In this document: positions 34,053 through 42,783 of the stretch, piece after piece | How the letters are laid out: each line of letters begins with the position of its first letter | Numbering within the stretch: position 1 is the first letter of the stretch | Assembly: GCA_035530655.1 (NCBI GenBank) | Contig: DATKUK010000102.1 | Span: 1-64,000 of the forward strand | Source of the DNA: DATKUK01 sp035530655 | Lineage (GTDB): Bacteria; Planctomycetota; Phycisphaerae; UBA1845; DATKUK01 | Direction: 5' to 3' | DNA: 64,000 bases | Notes under the pieces: model-generated | The model's database searches: none | What the model was told of the DNA's origin: nothing | Seen by the model: only the letters and a program-made list of their open reading frames with translations | Position numbers and translations under genes: made by a program

Positions 34053-35045
34053 ATGGCAGGCGAGTTCGTTGGGCGGCGCGTGGTGTTTACCGGGCCGGGC
34101 AAGATCGAGGTCGCAGAATGGTCGGTCGACGCGCCGGGCCCGGGAGAGGTCGTGGTTCGCGCCGAGAAGACACTGATTTCGCCCGGCACGGAGATGTCGC
34201 GGGCCTTCGATACACACCGTGCCCAACGGGGGTATCCGACCAATACCGGTTATCTCGCCGTCGGGCGCATCGCGGCGGTGGGTCAGGGCGTCGAGTCGTG
34301 GCAGGTTGATGATCGCGTTCTGCTGAGCATGGGGCACATCAGCTACGTGCGTGCCGCCGCCGGCCACCCCATGATGTTCGTGCCCGACGAGGTGGCGTCC
34401 GAGAAGGCGGTCTACACGCACTTGGCTACGATATCGCTGCGAGGCGTGCGACTGGGGCAGATCGAGCCCGGACGCGGCGCGCTCGTGCTCGGCCAGGGGT
34501 TGATCGGCCTCTTTGCAACGTATTTTGCCAAACGTCTCGGCGCGGTGCCGGTGATGGCTCTCGACTTGTGGCCCAAGCGTCTGGAGCTGGCCGAACAGCT
34601 CGGGGCCGATCTGATGCTCGTGCCGCCCCGTGAGAGGTCCGCCGAGGTCGTCAGGGAGTGGATCGGCGACGACCTGCCCCCTGTCGTGATCGATGCGACC
34701 GGTACGCCCGGCGTGATCGCGTCGTGCCCGAAGTTTGCCGCCGATGACGGACGGATCGTTGTACTGGGCGGCGTGCACAAGGACGTGACCCTCGACCTCT
34801 ACACCGATTTCCAGAAGCGGAACCTTCAACTTCGCGGCTGCGGGCATGCCTCCCGGGCATCGGGTACCGGTCGCGAGGAGGAAAACGCGCTGATGTGTCT
34901 CGATCTGATCTGTCGCGGCGAGCTGGACGTGGCCAAGCTGACGACGCACGTCGTTCCGATCGACGAGGCCCCAAAGATGTACTACATGCTCCGCGACGAG
35001 CCCGAGCGGGCATTGGGAGTTGTCTTCGACTGGACGAAGGAGTAG
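34053..35045 (+). CDS. Medium-chain dehydrogenase/reductase-like protein
   Basis: The 330-residue protein has the two-domain MDR layout: a GroES-like N-terminal part (PGPGEVVVRAEKTLISPGTE, TGYLAVGRIAAVGQGVESW) and a Rossmann domain (RGALVLGQGLIGLFATYFAK, DDGRIVVLGG). Cysteine ligands for catalytic and structural zinc are not evident, so it may be a zinc-independent member acting on a polyol or sugar. GAGGAG precedes the ATG. It follows the sulfatase gene on the same strand, which fits a sugar-processing role, but this is inference. Confidence 0.78.
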   Translation: MAGEFVGRRVVFTGPGKIEVAEWSVDAPGPGEVVVRAEKTLISPGTEMSRAFDTHRAQRGYPTNTGYLAVGRIAAVGQGVESWQVDDRVLLSMGHISYVRAAAGHPMMFVPDEVASEKAVYTHLATISLRGVRLGQIEPGRGALVLGQGLIGLFATYFAKRLGAVPVMALDLWPKRLELAEQLGADLMLVPPRERSAEVVREWIGDDLPPVVIDATGTPGVIASCPKFAADDGRIVVLGGVHKDVTLDLYTDFQKRNLQLRGCGHASRASGTGREEENALMCLDLICRGELDVAKLTTHVVPIDEAPKMYYMLRDEPERALGVVFDWTKE

Positions 35046-35083
35046 AGCAAGCGGGCATGCCTCGACAGTTGTCCGCCCTCTTC

Positions 35084-35111
35084 TTGGCACCGCGACGCTG
35101 TCCTCTAGAAT
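35084..35111 (+). promoter_or_regulatory. Sigma-70-like promoter for hypAB
   Basis: TTGGCA and TAGAAT are spaced by 16 bases, ending 38 bases before the hypA start. Confidence 0.45.
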
Positions 35112-35149
35112 AGGGCAGCGTACGTTTCTGACAAGCCTGAGGTACACGC

Positions 35150-35503
35150 GTGCATGAGATGAGCCTGGCGGCGGCGATTCTGGAGCAACTGGAGGAACTG
35201 GCCCGAGACCATCCCGGCAAGCGGATCACACGCGTTCGTCTGGCGTGGGGCGAGCTTCAGCAAATCAACGAATATGCCTTGCGCGAGGCGCTGAAGTTGA
35301 TCACAGAGGACGGGCCGATGAAGGGGGTCGAGCTAGATCTGTTGGTCGAGCCGGCGCGCGGGCGGTGCAGCGATTGCGGCGAGCCGTATGATCTGGTCAA
35401 TGGCGAACAGAGATGTCCAACGTGTGGCGGCCGGCAGGTCGACCTCCTTCTCGACAAGCCCCTGACGCTCGAACAGATCGAGCTGACCGGCGAAACCGAG
35501 TGA
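35150..35503 (+). CDS. hypA: Hydrogenase/urease nickel chaperone HypA
   Basis: The 117-residue protein starts with GTG and reads MHEMSLAAAIL, placing the nickel-binding His2 correctly. The zinc site is CSDCGEPYD and CPTCGG, the two CxxC pairs of the family. HypA delivers nickel to the large subunit of NiFe hydrogenases, with HypB. The hypB gene follows after eight bases. No hydrogenase or urease structural gene is in the window, so the client lies elsewhere. Confidence 0.93.
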   Translation: MHEMSLAAAILEQLEELARDHPGKRITRVRLAWGELQQINEYALREALKLITEDGPMKGVELDLLVEPARGRCSDCGEPYDLVNGEQRCPTCGGRQVDLLLDKPLTLEQIELTGETE

Positions 35504-35511
35504 GAAACAGC

Positions 35512-36198
35512 ATGGGTATCGAGAGGATACGTGTCGACAAGAAGGTGCTGCAAAGCAACGACGAGATCGCCGAAGCCAACCGGCTGCGCCTCGCCCAGCT
35601 CGGCCTGACAGGGGTGAACCTGATCGCCTCACCAGGAGCGGGCAAAACCTCACTGCTGGTGGCTACGCTGCGAGCCTTGCACGGACGGCTTCGCTGCTGT
35701 GTGGTCGAAGGCGACCTGGCCACGTCGCAGGACGCCGACCGGATCGCTGCCCTCGACGTGCCGGTCTGGCAGATCAACACGGGCGGCGCGTGCCATCTGT
35801 CCGCCCGGCAGGTGGCCGATGCCTTCGATCAACTCCCTCTTGCGGGCAACGATCTGGTTCTGATTGAAAACGTGGGCAACCTGGTATGTCCGACGTCATT
35901 CGATCTGGGCGAGCACGCCAAGGTCGCGCTGCTGTCCATGCCGGAAGGCGACGATAAGCCCAGCAAGTATCCCGGCACGTTTGCCCGAGCCGCCGCCGTG
36001 GTGGTCACCAAGGCCGACCTGGCCGACCACGTCGACTTCGATCTGGATCGCGTCGAGCGCGACATTCGCCGACTCAACCCGCACTGTAGAATCCTTGTTA
36101 CCTCTGCGAAGACCGGCGAGGGGATCGGCCCGTGGTGCGACTTTCTCGGCGAGCAGGTAGCGGCCAATCGCACCGCTACCGATCGGGACGCGTCATAA
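35512..36198 (+). CDS. hypB: Nickel-inserting GTPase HypB
   Basis: The 228-residue G protein has the P-loop in IASPGAGKTSLL, the switch region VVEGDLATSQDADR, LIENVGNLVCP and the guanine-specificity loop VVTKADLADH. It couples GTP hydrolysis to nickel insertion with HypA. The N-terminal CxxCGC and histidine-rich nickel-storage segments found in some HypB proteins are absent, so this is the short form. Translation is probably coupled to hypA. mutL converges from the other side 11 bases away. Confidence 0.93.
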   Translation: MGIERIRVDKKVLQSNDEIAEANRLRLAQLGLTGVNLIASPGAGKTSLLVATLRALHGRLRCCVVEGDLATSQDADRIAALDVPVWQINTGGACHLSARQVADAFDQLPLAGNDLVLIENVGNLVCPTSFDLGEHAKVALLSMPEGDDKPSKYPGTFARAAAVVVTKADLADHVDFDLDRVERDIRRLNPHCRILVTSAKTGEGIGPWCDFLGEQVAANRTATDRDAS

Positions 36199-36209
36199 GA
36201 GCAAGGCGC

Positions 36210-38105
36210 TCAGGTCCGTTTGAACTGCTTTTGAAGGTCCTGCATGCTCAGACGCAGGCTGGTCGGGCGCCCGTGCGGGCACGTGCTGGATCGCTCGGCC
36301 AGGTCCCGCTGTGCCATCAGGGCCTCGACCTCCTCCGGCTTGAGCGGTTCACCGGCCTTCACCGCCGCCTTGCACGCCATAAGCTGCATGACATCTTGTA
36401 GCAGCTCTTCGCTGTTGGGCGGTCCCTCATGTTCGGTAAGCCTGTCGAGCAGATCCTGCGTGAACTCGCCCACGTCAAGATTCGCAAGCAACCCGGGGAA
36501 CGACTGCACCGCCAGCGTGTCCGGCCCGAACGCGGTCAACTCGATTCCGAGCTTGTCCAATAGGTCGGCGTTCTCCTGCACCGCGCTGATCTGCTCGGGC
36601 GTGGCCCGCACGGTCTCCGGCAGCAGCAGACGCTGACTCAGAAGCGTGCCGGCCGCCAGCCGGCTGCGTACCTGTTCGTACAGAACGCGCTCGTGCAGGG
36701 CGTGTTGGTCGACAATCACGATGCCGTCCTCGGTTTCCGCCACCAGATAGGCATTGTGAAGCTGCACCGCTGGACGCGATCGCGCCTCCGACGGTTCGGG
36801 CGTGGGCCGGTCTGCCTCGCGGTCTTGTGTCAGCGGGCGAGCGGGCACCTGCTGGTCGCGAGAGTCAGCGGTCGACTCTCGGGCCGCCGGTCGCGGCACA
36901 TCCGAACGTCGCGGCTGGGGCAGGTCGCGGGGCGAGCCCGGCTCGGGTGGGGCAAAGGGCATGTGTCGCTGCGCCGGCGCCTGCCGCCTGAAGTAGTCTG
37001 CGATAGCCTGGCGAACCCGGCTCTGCTGGTTGGCTTGGCGGGAGGCGCCCTCTGAACTCTGGTCGTCATCAGGCTCGCCCGTCGGACTCGAACCCGCCCG
37101 CACCTCTGGCGCCATGTCCGTGTGCCTGAGGGCCTCGCGGATCGTCGAAAGCACCTGCGAGTGCACCAGATTGCTGTCGCGCCAGCGGACCTCGATCTTG
37201 GTCGGATGCACGTTGACGTCGATTGCCGACGGGTCCAGCTCGACAAAGAGAAACACCGGCGGGAAGCGAGACGGCTCGATCAGACTGCGGTAGGCCTCCT
37301 TGATTGCGTGGGCCAGAAAGCGATCCCGCACGTAGCGCCCGTTGACGAACACGTATTGCCACCGGGCGGTCGCGCGACTTTGCTGAGGTCGGCCGACCCA
37401 ACCGGCAATCCGTACCCCGCGCTCGTCGCGGTCGATGTGAATCAGCGATTCAACCAGTTCCGGGCCGAAGAAGGCGGCAATCCGGTCCAACCGTCCCTGT
37501 CCGGTCGGAAGTTGCTTAACGGTGCGCCCGCTGTGCTGGAGCGAAAAGCCCACCCGTGGATGCGCCAAGGCGATGCGAGACAAGTGTTCGGTGATGTGGC
37601 CCATCTCGGTTGTGTGCGTCCGCAAGAACTTGCGGCGGGCCGGCGTGTTGAAGAACAGATTGCGGACCTCCACCGTGGTGCCGGGCGGACAGCCCACCGC
37701 CTGAACGGCACCGACCCTGCCTCCCTCCACCTCGATCCGGGCCCCGGCGGGCTGGTCCGGGCGACGACTTACGACGCGCAGTTGAGACACCGCGCCGATG
37801 CTGGCCAGCGCCTCGCCGCGAAACCCCATCGTCTGGATGGCGTACAGATCGTCCTCGCCGACCAACTTGCTCGTGGCGTGAGGTGCGACCGCCATCGGCA
37901 GATCCTCCGCAGCGATGCCCGCACCGTCATCGGTGACGCGGACCAGACGCTTGCCGCCGTCGGCCACCTCGATGTCGATAAAGGTCGCTTGCGCGTCGAT
38001 CGAATTCTCGAGCAGTTCCTTGCAGAGGCTCGCGGGCCTTTCGATCACCTCGCCCGCGGCGATCTTGTTGACCAGATTCGGTGAGAGTTGCTTGATCGAA
38101 TTCAT
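36210..38105 (-). CDS. mutL: DNA mismatch repair protein MutL
   Basis: The 631-residue protein has the GHKL ATPase head (KELLENSIDAQ, VTDDGAGI, TMGFRGEALASIGAV), a proline-rich linker at about 345-440 and the C-terminal dimerisation domain. DQHALHERVLYE fits the DQHA(x)2E(x)4E nuclease motif, and CPHGRP is also present, so it should be an endonuclease-type MutL. ATG 38105 (MNSIKQLSPNLVNKI) is the standard start. mutS is not in the window. Confidence 0.95.
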   Translation of the reverse strand: MNSIKQLSPNLVNKIAAGEVIERPASLCKELLENSIDAQATFIDIEVADGGKRLVRVTDDGAGIAAEDLPMAVAPHATSKLVGEDDLYAIQTMGFRGEALASIGAVSQLRVVSRRPDQPAGARIEVEGGRVGAVQAVGCPPGTTVEVRNLFFNTPARRKFLRTHTTEMGHITEHLSRIALAHPRVGFSLQHSGRTVKQLPTGQGRLDRIAAFFGPELVESLIHIDRDERGVRIAGWVGRPQQSRATARWQYVFVNGRYVRDRFLAHAIKEAYRSLIEPSRFPPVFLFVELDPSAIDVNVHPTKIEVRWRDSNLVHSQVLSTIREALRHTDMAPEVRAGSSPTGEPDDDQSSEGASRQANQQSRVRQAIADYFRRQAPAQRHMPFAPPEPGSPRDLPQPRRSDVPRPAARESTADSRDQQVPARPLTQDREADRPTPEPSEARSRPAVQLHNAYLVAETEDGIVIVDQHALHERVLYEQVRSRLAAGTLLSQRLLLPETVRATPEQISAVQENADLLDKLGIELTAFGPDTLAVQSFPGLLANLDVGEFTQDLLDRLTEHEGPPNSEELLQDVMQLMACKAAVKAGEPLKPEEVEALMAQRDLAERSSTCPHGRPTSLRLSMQDLQKQFKRT

Positions 38106-38133
38106 GATCGGACCCGGGCACAACACAACGGGC

Positions 38134-38163
38134 ATGACAATATTCGGCGTCGATCACTATAAT
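38134..38163 (+). promoter_or_regulatory. Sigma-70-like promoter
   Basis: ATGACA and a consensus TATAAT are 18 bases apart, in the gap between mutL and the TIM-barrel gene. The leader to the ATG at 38284 is about 115 bases. Confidence 0.5.
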
Positions 38164-38283
38164 CCCCGGTCAGGGCGGTCACAAGCCAAGTGAGGTACGC
38201 CGCGCCGGGCGCAGTGTTTGGTCTGCGGACGCTGCTTCAGCCGCCGAGAGACACCGGACAGGCCAACGTTTTGGGCATCCGCC

Positions 38284-39114
38284 ATGAAGCCATCCCTCAA
38301 CGCCTGGACGTTTCCTGCCTCGACAAGTACGGCCCAGATGGTCCGCGAGGCGTCGGCTGCCGGCTTTGAGGCCCTCGAACCGGTCATCGCCGAGCAGGGC
38401 GAGCTGACCTTCAGCTCCTGCGAACAAGAATGCAGGCATCTCGCTCGGGTCATTCGAGATGCCGGCTTGGAGGTAGCGTCGTTGGCTAGCGGCGTTACCT
38501 GGCAGTACAACCTCGGCTCGCCCGACAGCGGCGTGCAGGCCAGGGCGAGGGAGCTGATCCTGTCGTCCTTGGACCGAGCGGCGTGGCTGGGTGCCCCGGT
38601 GTTCCTCGTCGTGCCGGCGGTCGTGGGTGGATGGCGCGACGCCAGGCCGTCGACTTCCTACGCCGATGTGCTAAGCCGCTGCTACGATCAGTTTCGCCGA
38701 CTCGCCGGCGAGGCCGAGGCCCGAGGCGTGGCCATCGGCATCGAAAACGTGTTGAACCGCTTTTTGCTCTCCCCGGTTGAGACTCGCGAACTGATCGATC
38801 GGGTCAACAGCCCGTACGTCGGCGTGTACTTCGATACGGGCAACGTCATGCCGTTCGGATACCCCCGGGACTGGATCGACACGTTGGCCGGTCGGATCCT
38901 TCGCGTCCACGTGAAGGACTACCGATTGGGCGATGGTGATCGGCAGGGGGGCAGTTGCCCGCTCGGCGAGGGCGATGTCGACTGGCCCGCCGTAGTCACA
39001 GCGTTGGCGCGGGTGGGCTATGACGGGCCGTTGACCTACGAGGGCCCGGGTGAGCCCGGTCACATCTGCCGCAAGCTCCGCGAAATCATCTCGCTTGTGG
39101 CACCCGCCGGTTGA
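38284..39114 (+). CDS. Sugar phosphate isomerase/epimerase-like TIM barrel
   Basis: The 276-residue product matches the xylose-isomerase-like AP-endonuclease 2 superfamily. Metal-site segments are visible: VAIGIENVLNRFLLSP, YVGVYFDTGNVMPFG, ILRVHVKDYRLGDGD and LTYEGPG. Enzymes of this group isomerise or epimerise sugars or polyols; the substrate is not readable. ATG 38284 (MKPSLNAWTFP) was preferred to an upstream frame start at 38218. It is flanked by mutL (divergent) and the GspE-type gene (convergent). Confidence 0.8.
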   Translation: MKPSLNAWTFPASTSTAQMVREASAAGFEALEPVIAEQGELTFSSCEQECRHLARVIRDAGLEVASLASGVTWQYNLGSPDSGVQARARELILSSLDRAAWLGAPVFLVVPAVVGGWRDARPSTSYADVLSRCYDQFRRLAGEAEARGVAIGIENVLNRFLLSPVETRELIDRVNSPYVGVYFDTGNVMPFGYPRDWIDTLAGRILRVHVKDYRLGDGDRQGGSCPLGEGDVDWPAVVTALARVGYDGPLTYEGPGEPGHICRKLREIISLVAPAG

Positions 39115-39142
39115 CTGGTCGGCTTGAGGCTCTACCCACCTG

Positions 39143-40363
39143 CTAGGCGAACCATTCGGCCACCAGACCCACCTTCAGCAGTTCATCGAGTGACGTGTCG
39201 CCGGCCGCGGCCTTGCTCAGCCCGTCGTCGAGCATGGTGAGCATGCCCTTCTCGCGCATGGCCTGGGCGAATTCGCGACTGTCGGCCTTGCGGGTAATCA
39301 TCCTACGAATGTCGGCATCCACCAACATCACGTCGTTGATCGGTATGCGGCCTCGGTAACCGTTGGCTTCGTCCGGCGGGTCGCCGGCAGGGCGGTAGAA
39401 CGTCTGCTCGAACCACCGATCATCGGCCTGGAGCAGCCGGAGCTTTTCGTGCGCTTCCGGGTCGGGCTGCCGGTGGTCGCCGCGGAGTCTGCGGACCAGT
39501 CGCTGCGACATCGCCCCAATCAGGCAACTGCTGACCAGGAATGGCGGCACTCCGATGTTCATCAGCCGCGTAGCCACCTCCCCAGCGAAATTGGTGTGCA
39601 GCGTCGTCAAAACCAGATGCCCCGTCAGGGCGGCCTGATGAATCACCTGCGCGGTCTCGTTGTCGCGAATTTCGCCGACCATCATCACATCGGGATCGCT
39701 GCGAAGCGCCGACCGTAACATAGCAGGAAACGTGGCGCCGGCCTGCGGACGGATGGCAGTCTGCTCCACGCCGTCGATCATAAACTCGACGGGGTCCTCA
39801 ATCGTGACGACCTTGCAGCGGCCTCCGGCGGCAATCTGCTTGAGCACACAGTACAGCGTGGTCGTCTTTCCCGTGCCCGTCGGGCCGGTAAGCACGAACA
39901 GGCCGTACGGCGTGGTCCTCAACTTGCCGAGGCACTCCAGCACGGGTTCGCTGTAGTGGTAGTCCTCGATATCCAGCGAGATCGCCCGGCGATGCAGTAC
40001 GCGCAGCGTGATCGAGTCGCCCAGCACGCAGGGCGCCAGGTTCACACGGAAGTCGACCGCCTCGCCGTCTATCGTGGCCATGATCCGTCCGTCCTGCGGC
40101 CGCGCGTGTTCATCGGGATCGAGGTGGCACATCGCACGCAACTGCTCAGCCAGTGCGGCGTGCTCTTTGGCCGAGTACCGCCGCACCTCGTGCAACACGC
40201 CGTCCTTGCGGAAGCGAACCGCAGCCTGATCCCCGGGCCGCCCGGCCAGGTGAACGTCCGACGCGCCGGCCCGGACGGCCTCGGTCAAAAGCTCGCCGAC
40301 CAGGTTGAATTCGCCGAAGTCGCCGCCTGCTGATTTCTTCTTCTCTGACTTCTTCTTGGCCAT
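39143..40363 (-). CDS. GspE/PilB-type secretion ATPase, short form
   Basis: The 406-residue protein is a type II secretion or type IV pilus motor. It shows FVLTGPTGTGKTTTLYC (Walker A), VVTIEDPVEFMIDGVEQ (Asp box), MMVGEIRDNETAQ (Walker B) and LTTLHTNFAGEVATRL (His box). The N-terminal domain of GspE is missing, replaced by a lysine-rich start (MAKKKSEKKK). The tetracysteine zinc site normally after MSQRLVRRL is also missing. It is followed upstream by an HTH gene and an ECF sigma factor gene on the same strand. Confidence 0.85.
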   Translation of the reverse strand: MAKKKSEKKKSAGGDFGEFNLVGELLTEAVRAGASDVHLAGRPGDQAAVRFRKDGVLHEVRRYSAKEHAALAEQLRAMCHLDPDEHARPQDGRIMATIDGEAVDFRVNLAPCVLGDSITLRVLHRRAISLDIEDYHYSEPVLECLGKLRTTPYGLFVLTGPTGTGKTTTLYCVLKQIAAGGRCKVVTIEDPVEFMIDGVEQTAIRPQAGATFPAMLRSALRSDPDVMMVGEIRDNETAQVIHQAALTGHLVLTTLHTNFAGEVATRLMNIGVPPFLVSSCLIGAMSQRLVRRLRGDHRQPDPEAHEKLRLLQADDRWFEQTFYRPAGDPPDEANGYRGRIPINDVMLVDADIRRMITRKADSREFAQAMREKGMLTMLDDGLSKAAAGDTSLDELLKVGLVAEWFA

Positions 40364-40412
40364 AACATGACCTCCGTGGTACGTAACCCTTACGCCGCGC
40401 GCCGTCGATCAG

Positions 40413-40769
40413 CTAGCCGGCGATCACCTTCAGCGGTTGCTGCCGTGCCATTTGCTCGCCGAAGTCGGTCGTCCGCTGGCGGATCCACTCCTCCAGGGCT
40501 CTGCGTGAGAACCGGACGTGCCCGGCGAACTCGAACGCCGGCAGATCGGCCAGGTTGTCTCGGAGTGTCCGCTCGTCCACGCGCAGCAGCGCCGCCGCCT
40601 CGGCGGGCGTCAGGATGGCGTCACCCGCCTCGTCGAACTGACGGTTCGCCATCGCCTCGGCCGCTGCCATCCGCGTCTCCTGGAGCAGCGCCGGCGACGC
40701 ACCGGGCAGTTCGATACGATCGAGCAGGGCGTCGAGCTTGGTGTTCTTGGCTTTGCTGGGTTCACCCAT
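40413..40769 (-). CDS. MerR/excisionase-type helix-turn-helix protein
   Basis: The 118-residue protein ends with a helix-turn-helix of excisionase style: ILTPAEAAALLRVDERTLRD, then FEFAGHVRFSRRALEEWI. The N-terminal half is helical and charged. It probably binds DNA or a protein surface. The ATG at 40769 was chosen over a GTG at 40799 that abuts the sigma factor stop. It lies between the sigma factor gene and the GspE-type ATPase gene, all on one strand, so it may be a regulator within that unit. Confidence 0.65.
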   Translation of the reverse strand: MGEPSKAKNTKLDALLDRIELPGASPALLQETRMAAAEAMANRQFDEAGDAILTPAEAAALLRVDERTLRDNLADLPAFEFAGHVRFSRRALEEWIRQRTTDFGEQMARQQPLKVIAG

Positions 40770-40799
40770 GACATCTGATCTCCACCACGGTCGCCCCAC

Positions 40800-41360
40800 T
40801 TAGTCCATAAACGGCCTGAGCTCTCGACGCAGATGGTCTCGCGCACGACGGATGTGGGTCTTGACGGTTCCCAGCGGCAATTCCAGCAGTCGTGACACTT
40901 GGGCATGACTAAACCGATCGAACCTCTGCATCACAAAGCATGCCCGCACGACCGGTGGCAGATCGCCCAGAGCGGCCTCGAAAGCGGCCTGTAACTCGGC
41001 GTTCGCCGCCCGAGCAGATGAATCGTTAGCGCCGGTCCGACCGCTGCTCGCGTCAGCCCCGGCAAAAGCCAGCAGCCTCGCGCGGCGACGATGCGACTCG
41101 CTCAATGCGTTCAGCGCCTTGTGCCGCGCAATGGTGAACACCCAATGGCGTGCCGAGCCGGTCGGCTGGTAGCTCGATGCCTTCTCGACGAGTGTCACGA
41201 ACGTCTCCTGGAACAGGTCCTCCGCCAGGGCCCGGTCGGCGGTCAGTGCGTACAAGAGCCGCATCAGCGACTGCCGATAACGCCGCAATAGACGCTCGAA
41301 CGCCCATTCATGGCCCCGTGCGATCAGGCCGATAAGCTGGGCATCATCCAGGCGATCCAT
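40800..41360 (-). CDS. ECF-type RNA polymerase sigma factor
   Basis: The 186-residue protein has region 2 (FERLLRRYRQSLMRLLYAL, DLFQETFVTLVEKA) and region 4 (LGDLPPVVRACFVMQRFDRF, LELPLGTVKTHIRRARDHL). The linker between them is alanine and serine rich. No obvious anti-sigma gene follows; the next gene is the HTH protein. Such a factor probably directs a small regulon, perhaps the pilus-type genes downstream. The ATG has GAGGTGGT before it. Confidence 0.9.
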   Translation of the reverse strand: MDRLDDAQLIGLIARGHEWAFERLLRRYRQSLMRLLYALTADRALAEDLFQETFVTLVEKASSYQPTGSARHWVFTIARHKALNALSESHRRRARLLAFAGADASSGRTGANDSSARAANAELQAAFEAALGDLPPVVRACFVMQRFDRFSHAQVSRLLELPLGTVKTHIRRARDHLRRELRPFMD

Positions 41361-41779
41361 ACCACCTCACTGCGTCTACCTGTCAGAACAGCGGATAGGG
41401 TTGTTTGGATTTGGCCGGCCCCAGGAAGTCTCACTTGCCAACCGGACGATCCATTTGACGCCGCAAAACTCAAATCGTACGTTTGGGCCGGTTGGGCACC
41501 GACAGCGACCGGCAGCCAGCAAGAACCACCTTCGGGCGAACCTGCCGGCGCCGAAATGTTCACCTCGGCCAAAGGGTTGGGCGGCGTGCCCGCCGAACCC
41601 GACTGGCCAGCGGCGACTCCGGCGGCTCGCCCGCGGCAAGAACATGGTCCCCGCCACGACGGCCCGGACCACGAAACGGATATAAAGACCCAGAATTTCT
41701 CGTGCCCTCGATGGCGCCCCGGTCTGGCCCGCCTCCTACAGACCGGGGCGTCGAGTTTTTTTGCGCCCGCAGGCACCGT
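41361..41779. other. Gene-free gap between sigma factor and MEMO genes
   Basis: Open frames exist on both strands but none has a convincing start, ribosome-binding site or recognisable motif. The one firm feature is the plus-strand terminator at 41716-41762, which implies a transcript coming from the left. The short plus-strand frame 41401-41685, rich in arginine and ending about 30 bases before the hairpin, is the only candidate for it. Confidence 0.4.
41716..41762 (+). terminator. Strong rho-independent terminator, plus strand
   Basis: An 11-base perfect stem (GCCCCGGTCTG / CAGACCGGGGC) with a 12-base loop is followed, after six bases, by seven T residues. Both neighbouring genes are on the minus strand, so its transcript is not accounted for. 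Confidence 0.75.
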
Positions 41780-42667
41780 CTAGGGCGCCGACCGGCCAAA
41801 TACCATCCCCACATACCCCACCGAATCGGCCATGAACCCCGCGCCCTGCCCGCCGAGCACCTCGCTGCTGGTAGTGTGTTCGAGCACCACGGCCTCGTCA
41901 GCGCCGAGTTGCTTGCAGGCTGCGATGGTCGCCGCAATCGCCCCCGCGCCACACGCGTTTTGATGAGCGGCCGCCTCCGGCACGATTCGCTCGGACTCCA
42001 TGGCCGTCATCAGGTCGATCAGGCGCTTGTCGTTCACCTGCTTCGCCCAACGAACGCCCTCCGGACCGGTCCCCTCTGGCGTGAAGTGGTACTGCGGACC
42101 GTAATGGGTCAGATCGGTCGAGCCGACCAGGAACACGTCCGCAGCGTAGCCGGCTACCGTCCGCGCCACCGCCTGCCCGACCTCATGAGCTGCGGGCGAT
42201 GGCGGCACCACGATCGGCACGATTCGGGCGTCAGGAAACAGGTGCTGAACGAACGGAACCTGGACCTCGATGGAATGCTCGTTTTCGTGTGCGTAGGCAT
42301 CCGGCTGGATCAAGTTGGTCTGCGAACAGATTCGCTCGGCGAGTCGCTGGTCGACCTCGACTCGTCCCAGGGGCGTATCCCATGCTCCCTCCGAAAAGAT
42401 GGCCGCTTGATGGGCTGCGGCCATATGGGCAGCTCCGAACAGCACGAACGTCGAGGGAGATCTTCGCTTGGCGATGACGGCAAAGACCCGGCCGGCCACC
42501 TCGCCGCTGCACATCCATCCGGCATGAGGCACGATGGCCCCGATGGGGTACTCGGGCACCTCAGACAGGTCAGGTTCGCCGGGGATGCGCTGCTCGAGGT
42601 CGGCTCGACACGCTTGGCCGCTGCCGGGATAGAAGCGTCCCGCTACAATCGGCTCACGTATCATCAT
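41780..42667 (-). CDS. MEMO family protein (AmmeMemoRadiSam system protein B)
   Basis: The 295-residue protein shows the MEMO1 family pattern: REPIVAGRFYPGSGQ at the start, AIVPHAGWMCSGEVAGRVF, ENEHSIEVQVPFVQHLFP, VGSTDLTHYGPQY and NACGAGAIAATIAA. The histidines and acidic residues correspond to the dioxygenase-like metal pocket. Bacterial members are often encoded with an AMMECR1 domain and a radical SAM enzyme. Neither is adjacent here, though a PflX-like radical SAM gene is at 3.5 kb. GGAGGAGAC precedes the ATG. Biochemical role in bacteria is unknown. Confidence 0.88.
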   Translation of the reverse strand: MMIREPIVAGRFYPGSGQACRADLEQRIPGEPDLSEVPEYPIGAIVPHAGWMCSGEVAGRVFAVIAKRRSPSTFVLFGAAHMAAAHQAAIFSEGAWDTPLGRVEVDQRLAERICSQTNLIQPDAYAHENEHSIEVQVPFVQHLFPDARIVPIVVPPSPAAHEVGQAVARTVAGYAADVFLVGSTDLTHYGPQYHFTPEGTGPEGVRWAKQVNDKRLIDLMTAMESERIVPEAAAHQNACGAGAIAATIAACKQLGADEAVVLEHTTSSEVLGGQGAGFMADSVGYVGMVFGRSAP

Positions 42668-42783
42668 GACCGTCTCCTCCTGCTGGGGCTTCCGCAGGAC
42701 CCGCCCAAGTCGTCCGCTTGCCGTGCTGCACCGGATTCTATCAGCGCAAACAGGGGCTCGGGCACCCGCCACCATCGCGGGGA

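Noticed and set aside
41324..41776. Minus-strand 150-codon frame between the sigma factor and MEMO genes
   Set aside because: No start with a ribosome-binding site, no motif, and it overlaps the start of the sigma factor gene.
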